Source: Clostridiales bacterium CCNA10
GTDB lineage: Bacteria > Bacillota > Clostridia > Oscillospirales > Oscillospiraceae
Length of the DNA stretch: 64,000 bases
Reading direction: 5' to 3'
Assembly (NCBI GenBank): GCA_003573975.1
Contig: AP018533.1
Coordinates: 1,426,001 to 1,490,000 of the forward strand
Shown: positions 50,608-60,200 of the stretch, piece by piece
Numbering within the stretch: position 1 is the first letter of the stretch
How the letters are laid out: every line of letters starts with the position of its first letter
The notes under the pieces: generated by a model
Seen by the model: the letters and a program-made list of their open reading frames with translations, nothing else
Database searches by the model: none
Told to the model about the DNA's origin: nothing
Position numbers and translations under genes: made by a program

Positions 50608-51579
50608 ATGTCAGATCACAGCAACAGCGTGAAGCTGGGGGAGATCATTCAGGAGTTCGGCCTGGAGATCCTGCATCCCGGGGCCAATTACGCATCCATT
50701 CCCCTGACCACTCTGGACGTGAACCGTCCGGGCCTGCCTCTGACCGGCTTTTTTGAACATTTTGATCCCCGCCGCCTGGTCGTCATCGGGCTGGCGGAGA
50801 CCACCTTTCTGGAGCAGATGGACGCGGACCTGCGGCGGGAGCGCTTTGACCAGATGCTGGAGTATTCGGTCCCAGCGCTGATCCTGACCCGAGGCCTGGA
50901 GCCCTGCCCGGAGTGTATGGAGATGGCGGAGAAGCACGACCGGACGGTGCTGCGCACCCAGGCCCATACCTCCGCCTTTATGAGCGCCCTCATCGGCAGC
51001 CTCTACAACTATTTGGCGCCACAGATCACCCGTTCTGGTGTGATGATGGAGATCTACGGCGAGGGCGTTCTGTTCCAGGGGGAGTCCGGTGTGGGCAAAA
51101 GCGAGGTGGCCATCGAACTGATCCAGCGGGGCCACCGCATCATCGCCGACGACGCGGTGGAGATCAAGCAGACCAACCACGGTACGCTGGTGGCCACCGC
51201 CCCGGAGCTGATCCGCCACTACATGGAGCTGCGGGGCATCGGCGTGGTGGATGTGCGCCAGCTGTTCGGTATGAGCGCCATCAAGATCTCTCAGGAGATC
51301 GACATGGTCATCAATCTGGAGCCCTGGGATGACCACGCGGTCTATGACCGGCTGGGCCTGGAGGGCGCGGTGACGGAGATCCTGGGGGTGTCGGTCCCCT
51401 CCATCACCATCCCGGTGAAGCCGGGCCGGAACCTGGCCAGTATCGTGGAGGTGGCCGCCATCAACAACCGGAACCGGAAGATGGGCCACAACGCAGCCCT
51501 GGAGCTGACCCGCCGGATGGACGAGCACTTCAAAAAGCTGTCGGAAGAGGAGGACGGGGCGGATGTATATCGGACTTGA
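50608..51579 (+). CDS. hprK: HPr kinase/phosphorylase
   Basis: A 323-residue protein; the ATG at 50608 follows GGAGG. It has an N-terminal MurF-like domain (residues about 1-135) and a C-terminal kinase domain with Walker A GESGVGKS (158-165), IADDAVEI and the HprK signature ELRGIGVVDVRQLFG. It phosphorylates Ser46 of HPr for carbon catabolite control. The residue before the GV of the first kinase strand, usually His in HprK, is Ser143 here (TRSGVMMEIYG). The next gene, an ROK sugar kinase, overlaps by 17 bp. Confidence 0.93.
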   Translation: MSDHSNSVKLGEIIQEFGLEILHPGANYASIPLTTLDVNRPGLPLTGFFEHFDPRRLVVIGLAETTFLEQMDADLRRERFDQMLEYSVPALILTRGLEPCPECMEMAEKHDRTVLRTQAHTSAFMSALIGSLYNYLAPQITRSGVMMEIYGEGVLFQGESGVGKSEVAIELIQRGHRIIADDAVEIKQTNHGTLVATAPELIRHYMELRGIGVVDVRQLFGMSAIKISQEIDMVINLEPWDDHAVYDRLGLEGAVTEILGVSVPSITIPVKPGRNLASIVEVAAINNRNRKMGHNAALELTRRMDEHFKKLSEEEDGADVYRT

Positions 51580-52510
51580 CGTAGGCGGCACCAATCTGGT
51601 GGCCGGACTGGTGGACCGGGAGGGGAAGATCCTCCACAAGGCCGCCTGTCCGGTGGACCGGAGCTGGACTGCGGAGGAACTGTCCGCCCGTCTGGCCCGT
51701 CTGGCCCGGCAGGCAGCAGAGGAGGGCGGCTGCCCGGTCTCTCAGCTCCAGGCAGTGGGGGCGGGCCTGCCCGGCCTGGTGGACAACCGGGCGGGCGTGG
51801 TGGTCAAAACGCCCAATATGCCCTTCCGGAATACCCCGCTCCGGGCGCTGTTCCAGCGGGAGCTGGAGCTGCCCCTCTATCTGGGCAACGACGCTGACTG
51901 TGCGGCCATTGGGGAGTTCTGGGCCGGTTCGGCCCGGGGCTGTGACCCCGCGGTGGTGGTCACCCTGGGGACCGGGATCGGCAGCGGCATGGTCCGGGGC
52001 GGCAAGCTGTACACCGGCTTCGGCGGCGCAGGCATGGAAGCGGGACACATGGTGATCCACCCGGGGGGACAGCTCTGCGGCTGCGGGAACCGGGGCTGCT
52101 GGGAGCAGTACGGCTCCGCCACAGCGCTGATCCGCATGGCCCGGGAGGAGATGGAGCAGAGCCCGGACAGCGCCCTGTGGCAGCTGTGCGGAGGGGAGAA
52201 GGCGCGTGTGGATGGCCGAATGGTGTTTCAGGCGGCCCGCCAGGGGGACGCCGCAGCCTGCCGTGGGCTGGACCGCTATCTGGATGGCCTTTCCGTGGGC
52301 CTGGTCAACTTGGCCAATGTACTGTTCCCAGAGGTGATCTGCCTGGGCGGGGGGATCAGTGCGGCGGATGACGATCTGCTGCTGGATCCCCTGCGGGAGC
52401 GGTTCCACCGGGGCTGCTTCGACAAAGACAATCCGCCCAAGCTGGTGAAGGCCAGCCTGGGCAACGACGCCGGCGTGGTGGGGGCCGCCCTGCTGTGCGA
52501 CATGGTGTGA
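51563..52510 (+). CDS. ROK-family glucokinase
   Basis: A 315-residue ROK protein without a DNA-binding domain, so a kinase rather than a repressor. It has the ATP loop GLDVGGTNLVAGLVD, the substrate and catalytic block LGNDADCAAIGEFW, the zinc motif CGCGNRGCWEQYGS and VCLGGG-type LGGGIS near the end. It probably phosphorylates glucose. It overlaps the hprK gene by 17 bp, linking sugar phosphorylation and catabolite control. Confidence 0.88.
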   Translation: MYIGLDVGGTNLVAGLVDREGKILHKAACPVDRSWTAEELSARLARLARQAAEEGGCPVSQLQAVGAGLPGLVDNRAGVVVKTPNMPFRNTPLRALFQRELELPLYLGNDADCAAIGEFWAGSARGCDPAVVVTLGTGIGSGMVRGGKLYTGFGGAGMEAGHMVIHPGGQLCGCGNRGCWEQYGSATALIRMAREEMEQSPDSALWQLCGGEKARVDGRMVFQAARQGDAAACRGLDRYLDGLSVGLVNLANVLFPEVICLGGGISAADDDLLLDPLRERFHRGCFDKDNPPKLVKASLGNDAGVVGAALLCDMV

Positions 52511-52524
52511 CAAAAGATTTTCGT

Positions 52525-52574
52525 GTGCCCGGCAAAGCCGGCCGCCCACTGTGACGGCCGGCTTTGCCGGGCAC
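52525..52574 (+). terminator. Long hairpin after the ROK kinase gene
   Basis: A perfect 20-bp stem (52525-52544 with 52555-52574) encloses a 10-base loop. There is no T-run, so it may stop or stabilise the transcript rather than act as a classic terminator. The rest of 52575-52749 holds the murB promoter. Confidence 0.6.
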
Positions 52575-52702
52575 AGTCTGTCCGATCCGGGGACAGGAGC
52601 GGGGCGCCGGGGAGTGCGGCCTGCAAATGGGGCGGAAGCTCTTTTGCGGCGGACCCGCGGACATTTTCTGTTTCCCCTATTCTATTTTTTTCAGGAATTT
52701 GC

Positions 52703-52708
52703 TATAAT
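52703..52708 (+). promoter_or_regulatory. -10 element of the murB promoter
   Basis: A perfect TATAAT preceded by AT-rich DNA; the expected -35 position reads TTCTAT, a weak match. It lies 41 bp before the murB ATG. Confidence 0.6.
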
Positions 52709-52749
52709 AACATGATACCTAGAATTTGACCTGAGGATTAGGAGGAAAT

Positions 52750-53661
52750 ATGGATCGATTTGAAGCATTGGCCGCCCTGCTGGCCCAGCGGTGCGGTACA
52801 CTGGAAGTGCGGAATGAGGAGCCCATGTCCCGGCATACCACCTTCCGGATCGGCGGCCCGGCCGCTCTGATGGCACTGCCCCGGACGGCGGGGGAGGCAA
52901 AGGCGGCGGTGAGGGCGGCCCGGGAGCTGGACATCCGGCCCTTCTTTCTGGGCAACGGCTCCAATCTGCTGGTGCCGGACGAGGGGTACCGGGGCTTTGT
53001 GGTGAAGCTGTGCGGCCTGGATCAGACCCGGGAAGTGAACCGCCGCCTGTGGGCGGAGAGCGGTATCTCCCTGGCCCGCCTGGCCAATGCGGCCCTGGGC
53101 CGGGGGCTGGCCGGGCTGGAGTTTGCCCACGGGATCCCGGGCACCCTGGGGGGCGGCGTGATGATGAACGCCGGGGCCTATGGGGGCGAGCTGTCCCAGA
53201 CAGTCACCGCCGTGACCTATCTGGACAGGGAGGGGGAGGAGCATACCATCCCCGCCGCCGGGTGTGAGTTTGGCTACCGCAGCAGCATCTTTGCCCGGCA
53301 TCCCGACTGGCTCATTCTGAAGGCGGAGTTCTCTCTGCCCCAGGGGGACCCGGAGGAGATCCGGGAGAAGATCCAGGAGCTGGCCCGCCGCCGCGGCGAG
53401 AAGCAGCCGTTGGAGTATCCCAGCGCGGGCTCCATGTTCAAGCGCCCGGAGGGCCACTTTGCCGCCGCCCTCATCGACCAGTGCGGCCTGAAGGGACTGA
53501 CCGTGGGCGGGGCCCAGGTGTCGGAGAAGCACGCGGGCTTTGTCATCAACCGAGGCGGGGCCACCTGCGCCGATGTGCTGGCCCTGGTGGACCAGGTGCG
53601 GGAGCGGGTCCTGCGGGAGACCGGCGTGACCCTGGAGCGGGAAGTGCGGCTTCTGGGGTGA
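52750..53661 (+). CDS. murB: UDP-N-acetylmuramate dehydrogenase
   Basis: A 303-residue FAD enzyme with an AGGAGGA site. It has HTTFRIGGPA, the FAD-binding FLGNGSNLLVPDEG, GLEFAHGIPGTLGGGVMMNAGAYGGE (shown here as two blocks: EFAHGIPGTLGGGV and MNAGAYG) and the catalytic SAGSMFKRP. It reduces UDP-GlcNAc-enolpyruvate to UDP-MurNAc in peptidoglycan synthesis. Type II-like, lacking the long insertion of E. coli MurB. It leads the murB-rapZ-yvcK-whiA cluster typical of Firmicutes. Confidence 0.95.
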   Translation: MDRFEALAALLAQRCGTLEVRNEEPMSRHTTFRIGGPAALMALPRTAGEAKAAVRAARELDIRPFFLGNGSNLLVPDEGYRGFVVKLCGLDQTREVNRRLWAESGISLARLANAALGRGLAGLEFAHGIPGTLGGGVMMNAGAYGGELSQTVTAVTYLDREGEEHTIPAAGCEFGYRSSIFARHPDWLILKAEFSLPQGDPEEIREKIQELARRRGEKQPLEYPSAGSMFKRPEGHFAAALIDQCGLKGLTVGGAQVSEKHAGFVINRGGATCADVLALVDQVRERVLRETGVTLEREVRLLG

Positions 53662-53733
53662 GTCCTGCGGTGTGCAGAACAAGAGAGAGAAAAGCCGTCC
53701 GGCGCACCGCGGGCGGCAGACGAGGTGGTTCCA

Positions 53734-54594
53734 ATGGAATTTGTCATCATATCCGGCCTGTCCGGCGCGGGAAAGAGCCGCGCCGCCTCCATCATGGAGG
53801 ACATGGGCTTTTTCTGTGTGGATAACCTGCCCGCCCCCTTGATCCCTAAGTTTGCCGAGCTGGGGATGGCGGGAAACGGCGAGTATGACCGGGTGGTGCT
53901 GGTCACCGACATCCGGGGCGGCACCAGGTTCGACAGCCTGTTCCAGGCTCTGGACGGGCTGCGGGCCATGCAGTGCGCGTACAGCATCCTGTTTATGGAG
54001 GCTACGGATGAGGTCATCATCCAGCGGTATAAGGAGACCCGGCGCAGTCATCCTCTGGCGGATGAGTGCGACTCGCTGGAGGAGGCCATCGCCCTGGAGC
54101 GGCGGATGCTGTCCCCGCTGCGGGAGCGGGCGGCCCACATCATCGACACCTCCGGTCTCACCGCCCGGGGGCTGCGGGCGAAGCTGCTGCAGCTGTTTGC
54201 CCGGGGGCCGGCGGAGCGGTCCATGGAGGTGCGGGTGACCTCCTTCGGCTTCAAGCACGGCATCCCGATGGAGGCTGACCTGGTCTTTGATGTGCGCTTT
54301 CTGCCAAACCCCTACTATGTGGCGGAGCTGCGGCCCCGCACCGGACTGGATGACGGGGTGCGGGACTATGCCCTGTCTGCCCCTCAGAGCCAGGAGTTTC
54401 TCCGCCGCCTGATGGACTTTGTCGCCTATCTGCTGCCGCGGTATGTGGAGGAGGGCAAGACCTCGCTGACCATCGCGGTGGGCTGCACCGGGGGGCGTCA
54501 CCGCTCGGTGGCGGTGGCCCACGCCTTGGCGGAGGCCGTCCGGCAGGAGGGCTATCCCGTGGGGGAGGTCCACCGGGACCTGGGCCGGATCTGA
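53734..54594 (+). CDS. rapZ: RNase adapter / nucleotide-binding protein RapZ (YvcJ)
   Basis: A 286-residue P-loop protein. It has Walker A GLSGAGKS (residues 8-15), FFCVDNLPAPLIPKF, and the C-terminal domain with FGFKHGIPMEADLVFDVRFLPNP (blocks FGFKHGIP and DVRFLPNPY) and GCTGGRHRSV. In Gram-negatives it steers RNase E to GlmY/GlmZ; in B. subtilis YvcJ affects competence. The gene order rapZ-yvcK-whiA is conserved in Gram-positives. The start ATG at 53734 lies nine bases downstream of the first in-frame candidate. Confidence 0.93.
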   Translation: MEFVIISGLSGAGKSRAASIMEDMGFFCVDNLPAPLIPKFAELGMAGNGEYDRVVLVTDIRGGTRFDSLFQALDGLRAMQCAYSILFMEATDEVIIQRYKETRRSHPLADECDSLEEAIALERRMLSPLRERAAHIIDTSGLTARGLRAKLLQLFARGPAERSMEVRVTSFGFKHGIPMEADLVFDVRFLPNPYYVAELRPRTGLDDGVRDYALSAPQSQEFLRRLMDFVAYLLPRYVEEGKTSLTIAVGCTGGRHRSVAVAHALAEAVRQEGYPVGEVHRDLGRI

Positions 54595-54616
54595 CCGGCA
54601 AGAGGAGGAAAATGCC

Positions 54617-55657
54617 ATGCTGGAACCCATTCCCAACAGCCAGCAGTGGGAGCGCGGGCCGCGCATCGTCGCCATCGGCGGCGGCACCGGCCTGTCCACC
54701 ATGCTGCGGGGGCTGAAAAACTATACCCGGAACCTCACCGCGGTGGTGACGGTGGCGGATGACGGAGGCGGCTCCGGGATGCTCCGCCGGGACATGGGGA
54801 TGCCCCCTCCGGGGGACATCCGCCACTGCATGGAGTCCCTGGCCAATGTGGAGCCTATCATGCAGCGGCTGCTCACCTACCGGTTCACTGAGGGGGCGCT
54901 GGCCGGGCAGTCCTTCGGCAACCTGATCCTGGCCGCCCTGAACGGGGTGACCGGCTCCTTTGAGGAGGCGGTCTCTCAGATGAGCCAGGTGCTGGCCATC
55001 ACCGGCCGGGTGATCCCTGTGACCAGCGCCGATGTACAGCTGGAGGCTGTCTTTGAGAACGGCACCCGGGTGGTGGGGGAGTCCAAGATCTATGACTTCA
55101 AAAAGCAGCAGGACTGCCGGATCCACCATGTGGCCCTGATCCCGGAGCGGCCCAGGGCCCTGCCCTCCGCGCTGGAGGCCATCCGGGAGGCGGACCTGAT
55201 TCTGCTGGGGCCGGGGAGCCTCTACACCAGCGTGATCCCCAATCTGCTGGTGGAGGGGGTGCCAGAGGCCATCGCCCAGTCGGACGCCCTGAAGATCTAT
55301 GTATGCAACATTATGACCCAGGACGGAGAGACGGAGGGCTACACCGCCGGCGACCACCTGGAGGCGCTGATGAACCACGGGGCTCCCGGCTTGGTGGACC
55401 TGTGCCTGGCCAATTCGGCCCCGGTCCAGGCGGGACTGGTGGAGCGGTACCGGGCGGAGGACGCCGTGCCCTTGGCGGTGGACCGGGAGCGGGTCGCCGC
55501 CATGGGCCTGGAGCTGGTGGAGCGGCCGGTGGCCTCGGAGGGAGGCAACTTTGCCCGGCATGACCCGGACAAGCTGGCAGCGGCGGTGCTGGAGATCTAC
55601 CGCCAGCGGGCGGTGCGGATCTTCCGGGGGAAGGAGCGCTATATCATTGAGGAGTGA
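54617..55657 (+). CDS. yvcK: UDP-GlcNAc-binding regulatory protein YvcK
   Basis: A 346-residue CofD-like protein with IVAIGGGTGLSTMLRGLK, the DDGGGSGMLRRDMG block and GPGSLYTSVIPNL. YvcK/GlmR binds UDP-GlcNAc and directs carbon to wall precursors on gluconeogenic growth. It lies 22 bp after rapZ and 4 bp before whiA, so these are co-expressed. Confidence 0.94.
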   Translation: MLEPIPNSQQWERGPRIVAIGGGTGLSTMLRGLKNYTRNLTAVVTVADDGGGSGMLRRDMGMPPPGDIRHCMESLANVEPIMQRLLTYRFTEGALAGQSFGNLILAALNGVTGSFEEAVSQMSQVLAITGRVIPVTSADVQLEAVFENGTRVVGESKIYDFKKQQDCRIHHVALIPERPRALPSALEAIREADLILLGPGSLYTSVIPNLLVEGVPEAIAQSDALKIYVCNIMTQDGETEGYTAGDHLEALMNHGAPGLVDLCLANSAPVQAGLVERYRAEDAVPLAVDRERVAAMGLELVERPVASEGGNFARHDPDKLAAAVLEIYRQRAVRIFRGKERYIIEE

Positions 55658-55661
55658 GGGC

Positions 55662-56561
55662 ATGACCTTTGGCGGAGAGGTAAAAAATGAGCTGTGCCGG
55701 GCGGGGCTGAGCCGGAAATGCTGTGCCCAGGCGGAGGCATACGGGGTGCTGCTGTACTGCAATACCTTCTGCGGCAGTGAGATACGCATCGTTACAGAGC
55801 ACGAGGCCTTTGCCCAGCGGCTGCCCGCACTGTTCCGAAAGGCGTTCCGCCTGTCCTTTGACCGGCTTCCGGAGGGGGAGGGCAAGCGGGTGTTTTCCAT
55901 CCAGGCGCCGGACAAGCTGCGGCTCATCCACCAGACCTATGGGGTGGACCCGGAGGCCCTGGCGCTGCATATCAACTTCGCGGCCCTGGAGGAGCCCTGC
56001 TGCCGGGCGGCCTTCTTCCGGGGGGCCTTCCTGTCCGGCGGCTCGGTGACCGACCCCCGGAAGGGCTACCACCTGGAGCTGGCCACCTCCCACCGCAGCG
56101 TCAGCCGGGAGATGCTGGCCCTGTTGCGGGAGGAGGAGTTCGCCCCCAAGGACGCCGACCGGAAGGGAAACTCCGTGATCTATTTCAAGCAGAGCGAGTA
56201 CATCGAGGACTTTCTTACCGCCATCGGCGCGCCGGTGGCTGCCATGGACGTGATGACAGCCAAGCTGGAGAAGGACCTGCGGGGGAGCGTGAACCGCCGG
56301 GTGAACTGCGACGCCGCCAATCTGGACAAGGTGGTGGAGGCCGCCCAGGGACAGCTGGAGGCCATCCGGCGGCTGGAGCGCTCCGGCAGGCTGGAGACCC
56401 TCCCGGACAAGCTTCAGGAGGCAGCCCGGCTCCGGGCGGCCCACCCGGAGGACACCTTGGCCCAGCTGGCGGAGCAGTGCAGTCCCCCGGTGACAAAATC
56501 TGCCCTGAACCACCGGCTGCGGAAGCTGGTGGAGTTGGGCGGTCAGGTGGAGGATATATAA
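55662..56561 (+). CDS. whiA: DNA-binding protein WhiA
   Basis: A 299-residue protein; the ATG at 55662 sits 4 bp after yvcK. Residues about 1-190 resemble a LAGLIDADG homing endonuclease fold (AAFFRGAFLSGGSVTDPRKGYHLE), lacking endonuclease acidic residues. The C-terminal helix-turn-helix includes NRRVNCDAANLDKVVEAA and KSALNHRLRKLVEL. WhiA controls sporulation genes in Streptomyces and affects division in Bacillus. It is the third gene of the conserved cluster. Confidence 0.94.
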   Translation: MTFGGEVKNELCRAGLSRKCCAQAEAYGVLLYCNTFCGSEIRIVTEHEAFAQRLPALFRKAFRLSFDRLPEGEGKRVFSIQAPDKLRLIHQTYGVDPEALALHINFAALEEPCCRAAFFRGAFLSGGSVTDPRKGYHLELATSHRSVSREMLALLREEEFAPKDADRKGNSVIYFKQSEYIEDFLTAIGAPVAAMDVMTAKLEKDLRGSVNRRVNCDAANLDKVVEAAQGQLEAIRRLERSGRLETLPDKLQEAARLRAAHPEDTLAQLAEQCSPPVTKSALNHRLRKLVELGGQVEDI

Positions 56562-56568
56562 AGGGAAG

Positions 56569-57183
56569 ATGCTTTACATCCTTTGCTATTCAGCGGCGAT
56601 ACTGGTCAATCTGGTGTGGCTGCTTCTGGGCGGCCAGTTGGATATGCTCCTCCAGGCGGCGGTCCCGGCGGGCACCGTGCTTTTAGCGGGGATAGGGGTG
56701 GCCCTGCGGCTCCGGTCCCTGCCCCGGGGAGCGAGAGGCCGGTATCTGCGGGGGGCACTTTGGGCCCTATTCCTCTATTATCTGGCCATTCTTTCGGTCC
56801 TTCTGTTCTTCGGAGGGCTGTTCCAGCTGGACCGTGTGTGGGGCGGAAGCGTCAATCTGGAGCCCTTCCACACCATCCGCAGCTATGTGCGGTTTTACCA
56901 CAACACCGGCAGTCCGGTGAGCATCATGAATCTGCTGGGCAACGTGGTCATCATGGTCCCCCTGGGGATGCTGCTGCCTGTCCTGTTCCGGACCATGCGG
57001 CATTTCTGGGCCTGCCTGCCCCTGTGCGCTCTGACTGCGGTGGGGGTGGAGTGGCTCCAGTGGGTCACCGCCACCGGGGCCGCCGATGTGGACGACTCCA
57101 TTTTGAATTTCCTGGGGGCCGCCCTGGGGTATCTTCTGGTACGGCTGTGCCAGCTGGCGGCCGGACGACGGAAAAATAAATGA
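56569..57183 (+). CDS. VanZ-family membrane protein
   Basis: A 204-residue protein with five hydrophobic spans. It has the VanZ-like block VNLEPFHTIRSYVRF, NLLGNVVIMVPLGMLLP and VEWLQWVTATGAADVDDSILNFLGAALGY (blocks VEWLQW and DVDDSILNFLGA). VanZ proteins confer low-level teicoplanin resistance in some hosts, but most members have unknown functions. It lies 7 bp after whiA and may share its transcript. Confidence 0.85.
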   Translation: MLYILCYSAAILVNLVWLLLGGQLDMLLQAAVPAGTVLLAGIGVALRLRSLPRGARGRYLRGALWALFLYYLAILSVLLFFGGLFQLDRVWGGSVNLEPFHTIRSYVRFYHNTGSPVSIMNLLGNVVIMVPLGMLLPVLFRTMRHFWACLPLCALTAVGVEWLQWVTATGAADVDDSILNFLGAALGYLLVRLCQLAAGRRKNK

Positions 57184-57261
57184 TTCTCAAACAATAGACA
57201 GGAATATACCTTTACAGCGATAGGCGGCGTCTGCCGCTGCGGGGGGAAGGAGAACTGCACC

Positions 57262-60200
57262 ATGTCCTTTGTCCATCTACATCTGCATACGGAATTTTCC
57301 CTTCTGGACGGAGCCTGCCGGATCAAAAAGCTGGTGGAGCGGGTGAAGGAGCTGGGGCAGGACGCGGTAGCCATCACCGATCACGGCGTCATGTACGGGG
57401 CAATCGACTTTTACAGGGCCTGCCGGGAGGCGGGGATCAAGCCCATCATCGGCTGCGAGGTCTATGTGGCCCCCCGGGGCCGCACCCGCTTTCAGAAGGT
57501 CCACGAGTTTGACGCCGCCTTCTCCCACCTGGTGCTCCTGTGCCGGAACGAAGAGGGCTACCGCAATCTGTCCTACATGGTCTCCCAGGCGTTTCTGGAG
57601 GGCTTTTACATTAAGCCGCGCATCGACCTGGACCTGCTGCGGGAGCACTGCGGCGGACTGATCGCCTGCTCCGCCTGCCTGGGGGGAGAGGTCCCCAAGC
57701 TGCTGATGGCGGGGGACTATGAGAAGGCAAAGGAGGCCGCCCTGGAGATGCGGGAGCTGTTTGGGGAGGACGGCTACTATCTGGAGCTCCAGGACCACGG
57801 CATCCCGGTCCAGCGGCAGGTAAACGGGGGCCTGCTGCGCCTCCATGAGGAGACAGGAATCAACCTAATCGCCACCAACGACGCCCACTACCTCCGGCGG
57901 GAGGATGCGGAGATGCAGGACATCCTCATGTGCATCCAGATGGGCAAGACGCTGGACGATCCCGGGCGGATGAAGTTTGAGACCCAGGAGTTCTATGTCA
58001 AGAGCGAGGCGGAGATGGCGGAGCTCTTCCCCAATGCTCCTGAGGCGCTGGAGAACACCGCCCGCATCGCGGAGCTGTGCAATGTGGAGTTTGAGTTCGG
58101 CAAATACCATCTGCCCCACTTCCAGCTGCCGGAGGGCTATGACGACGGGGAGGCCTACTTCCGGGACCTGTGCTGGAAGGGCTTTGCCCGGCGGTATCCG
58201 GGGCAGCCGGAGCAGTACCGGAAGCAGCTGGAATATGAGATGGGCATGATCAAGAAGATGGGCTTTGTGGACTACTTCCTCATTGTGTCTGACTTCATCG
58301 CGTACGCGAAGGGAAACGGGATCCCGGTGGGACCGGGGCGCGGTTCGGCGGCGGGTTCCATGGTGTCCTACTGTTTGAATATCACCGACCTGGATCCCAT
58401 AAAATATGGCCTGTACTTCGAGCGGTTCCTCAATCCGGACCGCGTTTCCATGCCTGATATTGACATCGACTTCTGCATCCGCAGGCGGCAGGAGGTCATT
58501 GACTATGTCAACAGAAAATACGGCAGCGACCATGTGGCCCAGATCGTCACCTTCGGCACCATGGCGGCCCGCGGGGCGGTGCGGGACGTAGGGCGGGTGC
58601 TGAATATGCCCTATGCCGATGTGGACGCCATCGCCAAGCAGATCCCCAGCGGGCCGGGGGCCCTCCATATCACCCTGGAGGATGCCCTGAAGCTGTCCAA
58701 GCAGCTGAAGGATTCCTATGACGGGGATCCCCAGGTGCGCAAGCTGATCGACACCGCCCGGGCCATCGAGGGGATGCCCCGGAACACCTCCACCCACGCC
58801 GCCGGCGTGGTCATCACCAACCGGCCGGTGGTGGACTATGTGCCCCTGGCGACCAATGACGGCCTGCCGGTCACTCAGTACATTATGACCACGCTGGAGG
58901 AGCTGGGCCTGCTGAAAATGGACTTCTTGGGCCTGCGGAACCTGACCATCCTGGACGACGCGGTGCGCATGGTGCGTGAAAAAGAGTCTGGCTTTACCCT
59001 TGCTGATATTCAGGAAAATGATCCCGCCGTGATGGCCATGCTGGGGGAGGGAAAGACCTCGGGCGTGTTCCAGATGGAGTCCGCCGGCATGACCGGCGTG
59101 TGTGTGGGCCTGAAGCCCCAGACCATCGAGGACATCACCGCCATCATCGCTCTGTACCGCCCAGGCCCCATGGACTCCATCCCCCGGTTCATCGCCTGCA
59201 AGCAGAACCCGGGAAAGATCACCTATAAGCACCCGGCCCTCAAGCCCATCCTGTCCAACACCTATGGGTGCATCGTCTATCAGGAGCAGGTGCTCCAGAT
59301 TTTCCAGCAGCTGGCCGGCTACTCCCTGGGACAGGCCGATATGGTCCGCCGGGCCATGAGCAAGAAAAAGCGCAAGGAGATCGAGCGGGAGCGGCAGTTT
59401 TTCATCTATGGGGACCCGTCCCGGGGGATCGCGGGCTGTATCACCAACGGCATCCCGGAGGACGCCGCCAAGGCCATCTATGAGGAGATCGACGCCTTCG
59501 CCGAGTACGCCTTCAACAAGGCCCACGCCGTGTGCTATGCCGTGGTGGCCTATCAGACGGCGTGGTTCAAATACCACCACCCCAAGGAGTATATGGCCGC
59601 TCTGCTCACCTCCGTGCTGGACTCCAGCGAGAAGGTGGCGGAGTACATCGCCGAATGCAGGGAGTGCGGCATTGAGCTGCTGCCGCCGGACGTGAACGAG
59701 TCCCAGGCGGACTTTACCGTCTCAGATGGGGGGATCCGCTTCGGCCTGGTGGCCCTGAAAGGGGTGGGCCGAAATGTGATCAACGGCCTGCTGGAGGAGC
59801 GGAGCAAGGGCGGACCCTTTACAGATTTTATGGACTTCTGCGACCGGGTGTTCGACCGGGACCTGAACCGGCGGGTGCTGGAGAGCCTGATCAAGTCCGG
59901 TTCCTTCGACCGGATGGGCTGTCGGCGCTCCCAGCTGATGGAGGTCTTTGGACAGGTGCTGGACGGCCTTGCCGCCAGCCGGAAGCGGAACCTGGAGGGC
60001 CAGCTGGACCTGTTCGGGATGGGGGGAGGCGAGGAGCAGGCCGCCCTGCCCGCCCTCCATCTGCCGGACATTCCGGAGTACAGCCCCCAGGAGCGGATGA
60101 CGATGGAAAAGGAGGTCACCGGCCTGTACCTGTCTGGCCACCCCATGGACGCCTATCGGGAGGCGGCCCGGGCGGTGGGAGCGGTGACCATCGGCTCCAT

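Noticed and set aside
52525..52574. Long inverted repeat as a recombination or attachment site
   Set aside because: Lies right after a stop codon with no integrase or repeat partner nearby; a transcript-end hairpin explains it better.
57865..59580. 571-codon minus-strand frame within dnaE
   Set aside because: Antisense shadow of a clear DnaE gene, with no domain or start signal.
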